From contig NZ_SRIO01000007.1 of assembly GCF_004684205.1 (NCBI RefSeq), forward strand, positions 1 through 64,000: DNA of 64,000 bases. The letters are read 5' to 3'. The position numbers and the translations under genes are program-made. Position 1 is the stretch's first letter, and every line of letters begins with the position of its first letter. This DNA comes from Candidatus Macondimonas diazotrophica (GTDB lineage Bacteria; Pseudomonadota; Gammaproteobacteria; UBA5335). A model generated the notes under the pieces. It did not search any database. It had not been told where the DNA came from and worked only from the letters and a program-made list of their open reading frames with translations. Below, piece by piece: positions 12,216-22,327 of the stretch.

Positions 12216-13694
12216 ATGAGTTCCACCCCAGCCGAGCTTTCAAATCCGCCGCGACCGGCTGTCTCCCGCATGGTGCCCGTCATTCTGTCGGGCGGTTCCG
12301 GTACCCGGTTGTGGCCGCTCTCGCGGGAGCAGCTGCCCAAACAGTGCCTGCCGCTGTGCTCGGATGAAACTTTGTTGCAGGAGACGCTACAGCGCTTGAC
12401 CGGGGTCCCCGAACTGGCGGCGCCGGTTATCGTCTGCAACGACCAGCACCGGTTTCTGGTGGCGGAACAGTTGCGCCAGATCGGCCGCGAACCGGCCAAT
12501 ATCCTGCTCGAACCGGCCGGTCGCAACACCGCCCCCGCCGTGGCGATCGCGGCGCTGGATGCGGCCCGTCATGACCCGGAGGCCTTGCTTCTGGTTTTGC
12601 CGGCCGATCATCTCATTCTCGAACCCGAGCGTTTTCGCGAGACCCTGAAATCCGCGCGTATGGCCGCGCAGCAGGGCCATCTGGTGACCTTTGGCATCGT
12701 GCCGACTGCGCCGGAAACCGGCTACGGCTACATCCGCGCTGGAGAGTGCGAGGTGGCAACCGACTGGATGCCAGTCGCGGCGTTCGTTGAAAAGCCGGAT
12801 TACGCCCGGGCCGAGGCCTATGTGCGTCAGGGCGGGTATTACTGGAACAGCGGCATGTTTTTGTTCCAGGCTCGTTGTGTGATTGACGCATTGGCGCAAC
12901 ACGCCCCGGATATTCTGGACGCGGGCCGTGCGGCACTGGATGGCGCCCGGCGCGATCTCGACTTCACCCGGCTGGATGCGGCTGCGTTTCTCGCCTGCCG
13001 CGAGGATTCGCTGGATTATGCCGTGATGGAAAAGACCGATCGCGCGGTGGTGGTGCCGCTCGCTGCCGGCTGGAGCGATATCGGCTCCTGGGCCACGCTG
13101 CAAGCGGCTGGCAACGCCGACGCGCAGGGCAACGTGGTCCTGGGCGATGTCCTGCTGCAGGACGTCGCCGGCAGCTATGTGCGCGCCGAAGATCGCCTGG
13201 TGGCCGCAGTGGGCGTCACGGATCATGTGATCGTGGAAACGGCAGACGCCGTACTGGTCGCTCACAAGGACCGGGCGCAGGACGTGAAAGCCATCGTTTC
13301 GCGTCTCAAGGCCGCGCGGCGTGAAGAGGCGCTGTCTCACCGGCGTGTGTATCGCCCATGGGGGTGGTATGAAGGCATCGGAAGCGGGGAGCGATTTCAG
13401 GTCAAGCATATCCGCGTACACCCAGGCGCCACGCTGTCGCTGCAGATGCATCACCATCGGGCCGAACACTGGATCGTCGTCAAGGGGACGGCGCGCGTGG
13501 TGCGTGGGGAGGAGAGTTTCTTGTTGGGGGAGGACGAGTCGACCTATATCCCGCTGGGGACCGCTCACCGCTTGGAAAATCCGGGCAAGATCCCGCTCGA
13601 TCTGATCGAGGTACAAACCGGCAGCTATCTGGGCGAAGACGACATCGTCCGTTACGAGGACCGTTACGGGCGTCGCGACGAGACTTCTACTTAA
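12216..13694 (+). CDS. manC: Mannose-1-phosphate guanylyltransferase / mannose-6-phosphate isomerase
   Basis: This bifunctional enzyme isomerises fructose-6-phosphate to mannose-6-phosphate and makes GDP-mannose from mannose-1-phosphate and GTP. The 492-residue product has the nucleotidyltransferase signature LSGGSGTRLWPLSRE near residue 25 and FVEKPD near residue 191. A C-terminal cupin isomerase domain carries RPWGWYE and QMHHHRAEHWIVV near residue 410. A strong GGAGGT precedes the ATG by 8 bases. The next gene, 13 bases on, supplies mannose-1-phosphate, so the pair completes GDP-mannose synthesis for surface polysaccharide. No glycosyltransferases are in the window. Confidence 0.93.
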   Translation: MSSTPAELSNPPRPAVSRMVPVILSGGSGTRLWPLSREQLPKQCLPLCSDETLLQETLQRLTGVPELAAPVIVCNDQHRFLVAEQLRQIGREPANILLEPAGRNTAPAVAIAALDAARHDPEALLLVLPADHLILEPERFRETLKSARMAAQQGHLVTFGIVPTAPETGYGYIRAGECEVATDWMPVAAFVEKPDYARAEAYVRQGGYYWNSGMFLFQARCVIDALAQHAPDILDAGRAALDGARRDLDFTRLDAAAFLACREDSLDYAVMEKTDRAVVVPLAAGWSDIGSWATLQAAGNADAQGNVVLGDVLLQDVAGSYVRAEDRLVAAVGVTDHVIVETADAVLVAHKDRAQDVKAIVSRLKAARREEALSHRRVYRPWGWYEGIGSGERFQVKHIRVHPGATLSLQMHHHRAEHWIVVKGTARVVRGEESFLLGEDESTYIPLGTAHRLENPGKIPLDLIEVQTGSYLGEDDIVRYEDRYGRRDETST

Positions 13695-13707
13695 AGCCGA
13701 TTGAGGA

Positions 13708-15087
13708 ATGGACGTGGCAGAACCGTTGACCTGTTTCAAGGCCTATGATGTGCGCGGGCGCCTGCCCGATCAGCTCAATGACGAGATTGCCTATCGCATT
13801 GGCCGGGCGTACGCCGACTATGTCAAGCCGCGTCGCGTGGTGGTGGGGCGCGACATGCGGTTGTCCAGCCCCGCCCTGGCGCAGTCGCTGATGGCAGGAT
13901 TGATGGCGCAGGGAGTCGATTGCGAAGACATCGGGCTGTGCGGTACCGAAGAGGTCTACTTCGCCACATTCCACGAGCAGGTTGACGGCGGCATTATGGT
14001 CACCGCGAGCCACAATCCGCCCGATTACAACGGCCTCAAGTTCGTGCGCGAACAGGCTCGCCCCCTGAGTGGCGACAGCGGCTTGCCGGAAATCCGGGCG
14101 CTGGCCGAGGCCGACCGTTTCGAGAGCGCCGCGACGCCCGGGACCACTCGATCGCTGGCAATTCGTCCCGCCTATGTGGCACACCTGCTGAAGTTTATCG
14201 ATGGCTCGGCGCTCAAGCCGCTGCGCCTGGTCGTCAATGCCGGCAACGGTTGTGCCGGTCCGGTCATTGATGCGCTGGCCGAACATCTGCCGTTCGAATT
14301 CATCCGGCTCCATCATGAACCCGATGGCCGCTTTCCGAACGGTGTCCCGAACCCCATCCTGCCAGAGAACCAGGCGGTGACGGCTCAGGCCGTTCGCGAG
14401 CACCAGGCCGACATGGGGATCGCCTGGGATGGGGATTTCGACCGTTGTTTTCTCTTCGACAGCGCCGGGCGCTTCATCGAGGGGTATTACATCGTCGGCC
14501 TGCTGGGACGCGCCTTTGCCGAGAAGAATCCCGGCGCGCGCATCGTCTACGATCCGCGCATGATCTGGAACACGGTGGAGATGGTCGAGGCCGCGGGGGG
14601 GACGCCGGTCCTGAGCAAGGCGGGCCACGCCTTTATCAAGGCCCGCATGCGCAAGGAAGATGCCGTTTATGGCGGAGAGATGAGCGCGCATCACTATTTC
14701 CGCGACTTCTCCTACTGCGACAGTGGCATGGTGCCTTGGTTGCTGGTGGCCGAGATGATTTGCAGGACGGGGCGCTCGCTGGCCGATCTGGTGGAGGAGC
14801 GCATGGCGCGCTATCCGGCAAGCGGAGAGATCAACCGGACTCTGGTGCAACCTGCCGAGGTCCTGACGGCCGTGGAAAACCACTATGCCCGAGCGGCCAG
14901 GACGGTGGACCATACCGATGGCCTGGGAATGGATTTCGGAGATTGGCGTTTCAACCTCCGTCCATCGAATACCGAGCCGGTAGTCCGGCTCAATGTGGAG
15001 TCACGGGGCGATCCGACGCTGATGGCCTCCAAGACGCAGGAGGTCCTTGACCTGATCGCGCGTCTGGATGAAGGTGCTTCAGTGTAG
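13708..15087 (+). CDS. manB: Phosphomannomutase (phosphohexomutase family)
   Basis: It interconverts mannose-6- and mannose-1-phosphate, and family members often also act on glucose phosphates. The 459-residue product has the four family loops: the phosphoserine loop [13 protein letters not shown] near residue 95, the metal-binding DGDFDRCF near residue 240, the sugar-binding [10 protein letters not shown] near residue 323, and the phosphate-binding [11 protein letters not shown] near residue 418. The start may be ATG 13708, or GTG 13714, which is better spaced from GAGGA. It is coupled with manC. The alternative name algC/cpsG is equally possible. Confidence 0.9.
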   Translation: MDVAEPLTCFKAYDVRGRLPDQLNDEIAYRIGRAYADYVKPRRVVVGRDMRLSSPALAQSLMAGLMAQGVDCEDIGLCGTEEVYFATFHEQVDGGIMVTASHNPPDYNGLKFVREQARPLSGDSGLPEIRALAEADRFESAATPGTTRSLAIRPAYVAHLLKFIDGSALKPLRLVVNAGNGCAGPVIDALAEHLPFEFIRLHHEPDGRFPNGVPNPILPENQAVTAQAVREHQADMGIAWDGDFDRCFLFDSAGRFIEGYYIVGLLGRAFAEKNPGARIVYDPRMIWNTVEMVEAAGGTPVLSKAGHAFIKARMRKEDAVYGGEMSAHHYFRDFSYCDSGMVPWLLVAEMICRTGRSLADLVEERMARYPASGEINRTLVQPAEVLTAVENHYARAARTVDHTDGLGMDFGDWRFNLRPSNTEPVVRLNVESRGDPTLMASKTQEVLDLIARLDEGASV

Positions 15088-15127
15088 AATAAGCGATTCG
15101 CAAGAAGCGGATCGGATCAGGGGAGCG

Positions 15128-16471
15128 ATGGGCAAACTTTATATCCAAACCTGGGGCTGCCAGATGAACAGCTATGACTCGGCGCGCATGGCGGACATGC
15201 TGGCCGAATCCCATGGCCTGGTATCCACTGACCAGCCGGAAGAGGCTGACGTGCTGCTGCTGAATACGTGCAGTGTGCGCGAAAAGGCGCAAGAGAAGGT
15301 ATTCTCGCAACTGGGTCGCTGGCGCGAATGGAAAGAGGCGCGCCCTGATCTGCTGATCGGTGTCGGCGGCTGTGTCGCGAGTCAGGAAGGTGAAAACCTG
15401 CTGCGCCGGGCACCTTTCGTCGATCTCGTCTTTGGCCCCCAGACCGTCCATCGCCTGCCCGAGATGATTGAGGCGGTGCGGCGTGAACGCACCGCGCGGA
15501 TCGATGTGTCCTTTCCCGAAATCGAGAAGTTCGACCGCTTGCCGGAGCCTCGAGCCAAGGGACCGGTCGCCTTCGTGTCGATCATGGAGGGGTGCAGCAA
15601 GTTCTGCAGCTTCTGCGTGGTGCCCTATACCCGCGGCCAGGAAGTCAGCCGACCGTTCGACGATGTACTGGCCGAGTGCCTGGCGCTTGCGGATCAGGGC
15701 GTGCGGGAAATCACCTTGCTCGGCCAGAACGTGAACGCCTATCGTGGCGCCATGGGTGGCTCGGAAACCGCAGATCTGGCGCTGTTGATCCGGTATCTCG
15801 CCGAGATCGAGGGGATCGCCCGTATCCGGTTCACCACCTCGCATCCGCTCGAATTCAGCGACCGCCTGATCGATGCCTATGCCGACGTGGACAAGCTCGC
15901 CGACTATCTGCATCTGCCGGTGCAGAGCGGATCGGATCGCATTCTGGCCCTTATGAAACGCGGCTATACCACGCTGGAGTACAAGGCACGGCTGCGGCGG
16001 CTGCGGGAGATTCGTCCGGGGATTTCGTTGTCGACGGATTTCATCGTCGGCTTTCCGGGGGAAACCGCCGCTGATTTCGAGGCCAGTATGCGCTTGATCG
16101 ATGCGGTGGGTTTCGATCAGGCGTTCAGCTTCCTCTATAGCGCCAGACCGGGTACGCCGGCTGCTGCGCTGGTCGACGAGACGCCCATGGCGGAGAAGGA
16201 GGCGCGGCTCGCTCGGCTGCAGGTAGCCGTGCAGTCCAATGGCCGACGCTATTGTGAGGGATTGTTGGGTACCCTGCAGCACGTCCTGGTGGAAGGACCG
16301 TCGGTGAAAAATCCCACGGAGCTTACCGGTCGCATCGATTGCAACCGATGGGTCAATTTTGCCGGCCCGGCGAATTGGATCGGCCAGATGATCCCGGTCC
16401 GTATCGTCGCGCTCAAATCCAATTCGCTGCGCGGTGAAGTGTACGACGCCAAGGCGGCGCTGCATGCCTAG
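15128..16471 (+). CDS. miaB: tRNA-2-methylthio-N6-dimethylallyladenosine synthase MiaB
   Basis: MiaB is a radical-SAM methylthiotransferase that completes ms2i6A-37 in tRNAs reading UNN codons. The 447-residue product has the N-terminal cluster cysteines C11, C48 and C82 (GCQMN, NTCSV, GGCV). The radical-SAM C156-x3-C160-x2-C163 motif follows, with a C-terminal TRAM domain. ATG 15128 ([14 protein letters not shown]) is chosen over 15068 because it is the family start and has GGGGAG just upstream. Its stop overlaps the start of phoH. Confidence 0.96.
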   Translation: MGKLYIQTWGCQMNSYDSARMADMLAESHGLVSTDQPEEADVLLLNTCSVREKAQEKVFSQLGRWREWKEARPDLLIGVGGCVASQEGENLLRRAPFVDLVFGPQTVHRLPEMIEAVRRERTARIDVSFPEIEKFDRLPEPRAKGPVAFVSIMEGCSKFCSFCVVPYTRGQEVSRPFDDVLAECLALADQGVREITLLGQNVNAYRGAMGGSETADLALLIRYLAEIEGIARIRFTTSHPLEFSDRLIDAYADVDKLADYLHLPVQSGSDRILALMKRGYTTLEYKARLRRLREIRPGISLSTDFIVGFPGETAADFEASMRLIDAVGFDQAFSFLYSARPGTPAAALVDETPMAEKEARLARLQVAVQSNGRRYCEGLLGTLQHVLVEGPSVKNPTELTGRIDCNRWVNFAGPANWIGQMIPVRIVALKSNSLRGEVYDAKAALHA

Positions 16472-17459
16472 AGCCGCGGTGTCCGAGCGGATCGTCCGGG
16501 AAGTCAGGCTCGAGCCCGACGATAATCGTCGTCTGGCCCGGCTGTGCGGTCGCTTTGATGAAAATCTGCGCCGGATCGAAGAGCGACTCGGCGTCGAGAT
16601 TCGCAATCGGGGAAATGATTTCCGGATTCTCGGTGATGCAGCAGGGGCGGTGCGCGCCGAAGGCTTGCTGAAAGAAATGTACCAGTTGGCTGTGGATGAT
16701 CCCCTGACGCCCGAACAGGTTCACCTGCTGCTGCAGTCCACGGCTTTGACCGCAGCATCCTCGATGGTGGTCTGCGGGCCGGATGCCGTGGCGATTCGCA
16801 CGCGCCGCGGAATGGTCCGCGGGCGCGGAGCCAATCAGCAGCAGTATCTGCAGGCCATCCTCACCCACGATATCAATTTCGGAATCGGACCGGCCGGAAC
16901 GGGCAAGACCTATCTGGCTGTCGCTGCCGCTGTCGAAGCGCTGGAGCGGGGCCAGGTTCGGCGCATCATTCTGGTACGACCGGCAGTCGAGGCTGGCGAG
17001 CGCCTGGGATTCTTGCCCGGTGACATGGCACAGAAAGTCGACCCTTATCTGCGACCATTGTTCGATGCACTGCAGGACCTGCTTGGGCCCGAAAAAGTCG
17101 AACGCCTGATGGAGCGTGGCCAGATCGAAGTCGCGCCGCTTGCCTTCATGCGCGGGCGGACATTGAACGAAGCCTTCATCATTCTCGACGAGGCGCAGAA
17201 CACCACGATCGAGCAGATGAAGATGTTCTTGACGCGGCTTGGATTCGGCTCGACCACCGTCATCACGGGCGATACCACCCAGGTGGACTTGCCGCGCCAG
17301 GTGACCTCGGGCTTGCGTCATGCCGAATCGGTCCTGAATGAGATTACCGGCATCAGCTTTACCTACTTCACCAGCCAGGATGTGGTGCGTCATCCCCTGG
17401 TGCAGCGGATCGTCGACGCCTATGCGCGCGGCGTGGATGGCGGCGATGGATCCGTCTGA
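16464..17459 (+). CDS. ybeZ: PhoH-like ATPase (YbeZ)
   Basis: This is a cytosolic ATPase of the PhoH family, genetically and physically tied to the YbeY endoribonuclease in RNA processing. The 331-residue product has Walker A GPAGTGKT at residues 142-149, the conserved [16 protein letters not shown] and Walker B-type ILDEAQNTT near residue 242. It starts at ATG 16464, overlapping the miaB stop by 8 bases, which suggests coupling. It overlaps ybeY by 14 bases. The role in phosphate starvation implied by the old name is not shown here. Confidence 0.94.
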   Translation: MPRAAVSERIVREVRLEPDDNRRLARLCGRFDENLRRIEERLGVEIRNRGNDFRILGDAAGAVRAEGLLKEMYQLAVDDPLTPEQVHLLLQSTALTAASSMVVCGPDAVAIRTRRGMVRGRGANQQQYLQAILTHDINFGIGPAGTGKTYLAVAAAVEALERGQVRRIILVRPAVEAGERLGFLPGDMAQKVDPYLRPLFDALQDLLGPEKVERLMERGQIEVAPLAFMRGRTLNEAFIILDEAQNTTIEQMKMFLTRLGFGSTTVITGDTTQVDLPRQVTSGLRHAESVLNEITGISFTYFTSQDVVRHPLVQRIVDAYARGVDGGDGSV

Positions 17460-17970
17460 CCATTGGGGCGTGCAATATGCCGTATCGCGGCGGGGGATTC
17501 CCGCATCCATCAGTTTCCGTTACTGGATCGATCGTAGCCTCGCGTTTCTCAAGGTGCGTGGCGCCGGGACGGTACGCATCGTCGACGAACAGGAATCCGC
17601 TGCGCTCAATCTGGCCTATCGTGGAAAATCCGCTCCGACCAACGTCCTCTCCTTCGTTTTCGAGCCGCCGATCGGCTGGAGTGGGGACTATCTGGGCGAC
17701 TTGGTCATCTGCGCGCCGGTCGTTCAGCGTGAAGCGCTCGAACAGCGCAAGTCACCGCGCGCCCATTGGGCGCATCTCACGGTTCACGGTGTTCTGCATC
17801 TACTCGGGTACGATCATCTGGATCCCCGCGATGCCCAAGAGATGGAGTCCCGTGAAATCCAGATTCTTCAGATGATGGGGTTTGCCGATCCCTATCAGGA
17901 TTCAGAGGACGCGATGGCCGGTTCTCGATCAACCCTTGCCGAACTCCAGGAAAATCATGTCTTCCAGTGA
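17446..17970 (+). CDS. ybeY: Endoribonuclease YbeY
   Basis: YbeY is a zinc-dependent single-strand endoribonuclease needed for 16S rRNA 3' maturation and ribosome quality control. The 174-residue product has the zinc site H114-GVL-H118-LLGYD-H124 and the conserved SAPTNVLSF near residue 62. I start at ATG 17446 inside phoH, because the longer frame to 17338 is a shadow of phoH. The C-terminus extends about 20 residues past the usual family core. It overlaps corC by 14 bases. Confidence 0.94.
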   Translation: MDPSDHWGVQYAVSRRGIPASISFRYWIDRSLAFLKVRGAGTVRIVDEQESAALNLAYRGKSAPTNVLSFVFEPPIGWSGDYLGDLVICAPVVQREALEQRKSPRAHWAHLTVHGVLHLLGYDHLDPRDAQEMESREIQILQMMGFADPYQDSEDAMAGSRSTLAELQENHVFQ

Positions 17971-18838
17971 AGAACGTCCCAGTCCCAACGCTTCCGCCAA
18001 TCGATCCTGGCGGGAGCGCTTGCTTCACCTGCTGCAGATTGCGCCGAACGATCGTGATGAGTTGCTGCAGATCTTGCGCAAAGGCCAGCAGGGCGGTTTG
18101 TTCGATGCCAATACCCTGGGCATGCTGGAGGGCGTGCTTGATGTGACCGAGATGCAGGTCGAGGAGATCATGATTCCGCGGGCGCAGATGGCGGTGGTGC
18201 GCCGGGACGACAATCTGGCGACCTTGCTCTCGGAAGTGGTTGTGTCCGGTTTTTCCCGCTATCCGGTAGTCGGCGAGCATCGTGACGAGATCGTCGGTGT
18301 TCTGATCGCCAAGGATCTGTTGCGCTATTTCCCCAGCGCACATGGCGAAGCAGCGTTCAACCTGCAGGATATCCTACGACCGGCCAGTTTCGTGCCCGAG
18401 GGCAAGCGCCTGAATGTCCTGTTGCGCGAGTTCCAGAGCAGCCGCAGCCATATCGCCATCGTCGTGGATGAATACGGCGGTGTTTCCGGATTGGTCACCA
18501 TTGAGGACATCCTCGAGCAGATCGTCGGTGAAATCGAAGATGAGCATGATGAACAGGAAGAAGACAATATCCTCCAGCATGGGGAGCATCGTTATCTGGT
18601 CAAGGGATTGACCGATCTTGACGAGTTCAATGCGGCGTTGGGTGCCCAGTTTTCTGATGCGGAATTCGATACCGTTGCCGGCTTGCTCATGAATGCGTTC
18701 GGCCATTTGCCCCATCGTGGCGAGCGGGTTCGTCTGGGACACTATGAATTCACCGTGGTGCGGGCGGACAATCGCCGGATCCATCTGGTCCAGGTTTGCA
18801 TCCTTCCCGAGGCGGATGTCCAGTCCGCCAACGCTTGA
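17957..18838 (+). CDS. corC: CorC/HlyC-type CBS-domain protein (YbeX)
   Basis: This is a cytosolic CBS-pair protein historically linked to magnesium/cobalt efflux and, from its constant company with ybeY, to ribosome metabolism. The 293-residue product begins with a basic segment. CBS repeats follow (LDVTEMQVEEIMIPRAQM near residue 57, and a second around IAIVVDEYGGVSGLVTIEDILE near residue 167). The C-terminal CorC_HlyC domain contains FDTVAGLLMNAFGHLP. It starts at ATG 17957 with AGGAA upstream, overlapping ybeY. Confidence 0.93.
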   Translation: MSSSEERPSPNASANRSWRERLLHLLQIAPNDRDELLQILRKGQQGGLFDANTLGMLEGVLDVTEMQVEEIMIPRAQMAVVRRDDNLATLLSEVVVSGFSRYPVVGEHRDEIVGVLIAKDLLRYFPSAHGEAAFNLQDILRPASFVPEGKRLNVLLREFQSSRSHIAIVVDEYGGVSGLVTIEDILEQIVGEIEDEHDEQEEDNILQHGEHRYLVKGLTDLDEFNAALGAQFSDAEFDTVAGLLMNAFGHLPHRGERVRLGHYEFTVVRADNRRIHLVQVCILPEADVQSANA

Positions 18839-18890
18839 CGATACCCGTTTCGGCGGTACGTACTCCACCCGTCATCGAGGACATCGACGC

Positions 18891-20387
18891 ATGCGCTGGA
18901 TTCATGAGGAAGGGCTGCGGATGCTGGGTGCGCTGCTGGCGGGTGCGGTGCTGGTCTTCGCGTTCGCTCCGTGGCAATGGTCCGTGTTGGCGCCGATCTG
19001 CCTGTGGAGCTTTCTGTTTCTGATCCGCGAACGATCCGTTGGGCAGGCGTTCCGGATCGGCTACGGTTTCGGGCTGGGTCAGTTTGGTCTCGGGATCAGC
19101 TGGGTATTCGTGAGTATCCACGAGCACGGCAATGCCGGTCTGTCCTTGGCCTTGCTGTTGACGGCTCTGTTGATCGCCTTTCTAGCTTCGATCCCGGCCT
19201 TGGTCGCTGCGGTGACCACGGCGCTGGCCGGTGCTCGGCGCGCGCGCCTGCTGTGGGTGTTTCCTGCCGTATGGATCGGCGGCGAGTGGGTTCGTAGCTG
19301 GGTGTTCACCGGCTTTCCCTGGCTGGCTGTCGGCTATACCCAAAGCGACGGCCTCTTGGCTGGCTATGCACCCCTATGGGGTGTTCTGGGGCTGGGCGCG
19401 GGGATTGCGTGGACCGCTGCAGCTATGGAATGCCTGCGAACGGCGAACGGTGTGCGGCGGGTGTGGATCGCGGCCACGCTTCTGGTGGTGTGGATCGCCG
19501 GTTCCGGATTGCGGTTCGTCCAGTGGACCCACCCCTCCGGACCGCCAATTCCCGTGGCGCTCGTTCAGGGGAATATTCCCCAGGAAAACAAATGGGACGC
19601 TCGCCGGGCCGATGAGATACTGGACCGGTATGCCCAACTGACGGAGCCCTTGCTTGGGACCCCGCTCATCGTCTGGCCGGAAGCGGCATTGCCCCATGTC
19701 TACCATGAACTGGCCGGGACCTATTTGACGCGATTGCAGATTGCTGCCGCTGCGGCCGGAAGTGAAATTCTTCTCGGGTTGTTGCGCTTCGATCCAGAGC
19801 GGCGCGTCTATCTCAACAGCGCCCTGCTATTGGGGCTGGATCGCCAGTTCTACGATAAGCGCCATCTGGTTCCGTTCGGGGAATATTTCCCGGTCCCGGC
19901 GTTCATCCGTCACTGGATGCAGGTCCTGGACATGCCGCACAGTGATCTTGGCGCCGGGCCGAGCCATCCTGATCTGATCCGCTTCCAGGAGCTGCCGCTG
20001 GGAGTTTTGATCTGCTATGAGGCTGTCTTCGGCAGCGAGGTGATTCGTGACCTGCCGGAGGCGCAGCTTCTGGTGAATGTCAGCAATGACGCATGGTTCG
20101 GGCGCAGTTTCGCGCCTCACCAGCACTTTCAGATCGCCCGCATGCGGTCTCTTGAGGCCGGACGGGACCTGCTGCGGGCCACCAATACCGGAATCACGGC
20201 GTTGGTCGATGCCACCGGTCGCGTCACCGCGCAGCTGCCGTCCTTCGAGGTTGGCGTCTTGCGCGGGAACGTGCAGCCTCGCCTCGGCGCTACGCCCTAT
20301 GTACGCTGGGGCGATTGGCCCGTCTTGGCCTGGCTGGGCGCCAGCTTGGTCCTGGCGACCAGCTTGAGGCTGCGCGAGACCCCTTAG
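18891..20387 (+). CDS. lnt: Apolipoprotein N-acyltransferase
   Basis: Lnt adds the third acyl chain to lipoproteins at the outer face of the inner membrane. The 498-residue product has about seven hydrophobic segments up to residue 205, then a nitrilase-like periplasmic domain with the catalytic triad E264 (VWPEAALP), K323 (YDKRHLVPFGEY) and C375 (ICYEA). ATG 18891 has GAGG upstream, and an alternative start is 18921. It ends the miaB-phoH-ybeY-corC-lnt cluster. Its stop overlaps that of the convergent iron permease. Confidence 0.95.
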   Translation: MRWIHEEGLRMLGALLAGAVLVFAFAPWQWSVLAPICLWSFLFLIRERSVGQAFRIGYGFGLGQFGLGISWVFVSIHEHGNAGLSLALLLTALLIAFLASIPALVAAVTTALAGARRARLLWVFPAVWIGGEWVRSWVFTGFPWLAVGYTQSDGLLAGYAPLWGVLGLGAGIAWTAAAMECLRTANGVRRVWIAATLLVVWIAGSGLRFVQWTHPSGPPIPVALVQGNIPQENKWDARRADEILDRYAQLTEPLLGTPLIVWPEAALPHVYHELAGTYLTRLQIAAAAAGSEILLGLLRFDPERRVYLNSALLLGLDRQFYDKRHLVPFGEYFPVPAFIRHWMQVLDMPHSDLGAGPSHPDLIRFQELPLGVLICYEAVFGSEVIRDLPEAQLLVNVSNDAWFGRSFAPHQHFQIARMRSLEAGRDLLRATNTGITALVDATGRVTAQLPSFEVGVLRGNVQPRLGATPYVRWGDWPVLAWLGASLVLATSLRLRETP

Positions 20388-22327
20388 TGAGAAGGTGCGG
20401 CAGACGGGGACCGGTGGTTATAGAGGATCCCCGCCAACAGGACCATGAGCACCAGCCCTTGTCCGAGCAGGGTCTGCAAAGTCGGATAGATACCCAGGAC
20501 CGGCAGGTCGATGAAGTCGACCGGTTGCGCATTGATCCAGCCTGCTGCTTGCAACGCGGCGAGACCTTTTCCGGCAAACACGACAGCCAGAACCCCGATC
20601 AGCGCGGCACTGAAGCTGAAGAACTGGCGAATCGGGAGACGAACACTGAAGCGGAACAGGGCGACCGCAATGCCGGCCAGCAAGATGGTGGCGATGACCA
20701 TTCCCGATAGAACAGCAGTATGCTGTCCTTGGCTCCAGAGCGCCCGGTAGAACAGAACGGTTTCAAATGCCTCGCGATAGACCGCAAGGAACGACACCAG
20801 TCCGATGGCGCGCAGCCCCCCCCGGTTCATGGCGGCTTGCATCTGTCCGGCGACGTACTGCTGCCAACGACTGGCGTAGCTCTTGTTGTGCAACCAGAGA
20901 CCGACACCAATCAGAATGACGGCTGCAAGCAGCGCTGTGAGTCCTTCAGTCAGCTCTCGACTGGCGCCGCTGATATCGATGAGATAGGTCGCGGCAAACC
21001 AGGTTGCCAGACCCATGACCAAGGCGCCGATCCATCCCGCGTGCAGATACGCCAAGCCCTCACTGCGACCGGATTTTTTCAGAAAGGCAAACATGGCAGC
21101 CAGCACCAGAATGGCTTCCAGGCCTTCCCGGAAGAGAATCAGGAAACTTCCGCTGAATGCGGCAGCAACGCTATGTTCATCGGAATGCAGCCGGTTTTCG
21201 GCCTGATTCAAGGCCACTTGCAGCCGTTCGACGCGCTGCGTGACGGCATTGACTGTTTCCTCTTCCCGAATGGCATTGCGTAAGGCCATCATATCGGCTT
21301 CGATCTGGGCCATCAGCTTTCTGTCGGTTGCTGCCAGAGTCGCCTCGGCAAGCTCAAAACCATCCAGATAGGCCGACAGGGCGGCGCGTGCGGCCTCTTC
21401 CCGGTTGCCGCTTCGGTAGGCTTGGTCCGCCGCATCGAGCATCTGACGTGCCGTTGTCAGCGCGCGGTCCTGTCCCGGTGCGAGGAGCGCCGGACGGTCA
21501 ATCAACGCAGCAAGCAGCGGCATGGCGTGATCGGGGTGGTTGGCCGCCAAGGCTTCGGGCGTCGTCTGCACCAAGGTTCCCATGTCCGGGACGATCCGGC
21601 GCATGTCCGGCGTGTCGGCCCAAAGTGCCCTGCCGGCCTGCTTCTGTGTGTCGTCGAAATACAGTTGGCCGATATGGAATACCAGCGCCCAGCGCTCGGC
21701 TTCGCTCAAGTGAGTGTAGCTCGCCATTGCGGTGCCCGGCACGCCGAGGCTCACCGTGTTGTAGTAGCTCAACAAGCTACGCTGGCTACGCCGTCCGGCG
21801 TCATGGAAATCAGTGGGCGCAGGTGTGAGCCCTTGGGCGGCTGGCCCATCACCTCGCCCGGTGACCCCATGGCATCCCGCGCATTGCTCCTGGTACAGCC
21901 GACTGCCCACGGCCGGGTCGGGCACCTTCACCGGGGTGAGTGAAACCGGATACTGGCGCAACAGGTTTTCGGTCATGTCCGCGGTCAAGTTCTGGATGTA
22001 CGTGCCATCGGCCTTGCGGGCAATGGCCTGTTCCAGTTCTTGCGCGGATTCGATGAGCTGGGCCTTGCCGTCCACCTCCGGAAGATCGTCCAGACGGCGT
22101 CGAATATCTGCCGAAAATTCACGTTGTTCGGCGTATTCCGCTGCATTGAGCACCTGACCATCTTGAACGAATTCGGGATAGTCGACTCCGATGTAATCGA
22201 CCATCTGCAAGATCGGAAGAATCGCTTCCCGGCTCGCAGCCATGACATGGCTTGCCCAGAGGGAAAACACGCAGACAATCGCGAAACGCAGCCGAATCGG
22301 CAGTCGGGGAGGGATCCATGGGTTCAT
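20384..22327 (-). CDS. Cytochrome c / FTR1-family iron permease fusion
   Basis: This is a membrane iron permease of the FTR1/EfeU family, probably taking up ferrous iron with an oxidation step. The 647-residue product starts with a signal peptide (hydrophobic to about residue 30). A c-type cytochrome domain follows, with heme motif C149-A-G-C-H153 and a likely axial Met201. A helical periplasmic region spans about 290-390, and seven or so membrane segments run from residue 390. Both permease REXXE motifs are present: R400-EGLE and R518-EAFE. Classical EfeU needs a separate EfeO/EfeB partner, while here a heme domain sits in the same chain. The upstream region has a promoter overlapped by a Fur-like site. 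The 3' end overlaps lnt by 4 bases. Confidence 0.9.
   Translation of the reverse strand: MNPWIPPRLPIRLRFAIVCVFSLWASHVMAASREAILPILQMVDYIGVDYPEFVQDGQVLNAAEYAEQREFSADIRRRLDDLPEVDGKAQLIESAQELEQAIARKADGTYIQNLTADMTENLLRQYPVSLTPVKVPDPAVGSRLYQEQCAGCHGVTGRGDGPAAQGLTPAPTDFHDAGRRSQRSLLSYYNTVSLGVPGTAMASYTHLSEAERWALVFHIGQLYFDDTQKQAGRALWADTPDMRRIVPDMGTLVQTTPEALAANHPDHAMPLLAALIDRPALLAPGQDRALTTARQMLDAADQAYRSGNREEAARAALSAYLDGFELAEATLAATDRKLMAQIEADMMALRNAIREEETVNAVTQRVERLQVALNQAENRLHSDEHSVAAAFSGSFLILFREGLEAILVLAAMFAFLKKSGRSEGLAYLHAGWIGALVMGLATWFAATYLIDISGASRELTEGLTALLAAVILIGVGLWLHNKSYASRWQQYVAGQMQAAMNRGGLRAIGLVSFLAVYREAFETVLFYRALWSQGQHTAVLSGMVIATILLAGIAVALFRFSVRLPIRQFFSFSAALIGVLAVVFAGKGLAALQAAGWINAQPVDFIDLPVLGIYPTLQTLLGQGLVLMVLLAGILYNHRSPSAAPSH

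Noticed and set aside
12387-13739. 450-codon minus-strand frame opposite manC
   Set aside because: It is antisense to an enzyme with complete motifs on the plus strand.
14990-16606. 538-codon minus-strand frame opposite miaB
   Set aside because: MiaB cysteine motifs and the operon structure are on the plus strand, and the antisense product has no domain.
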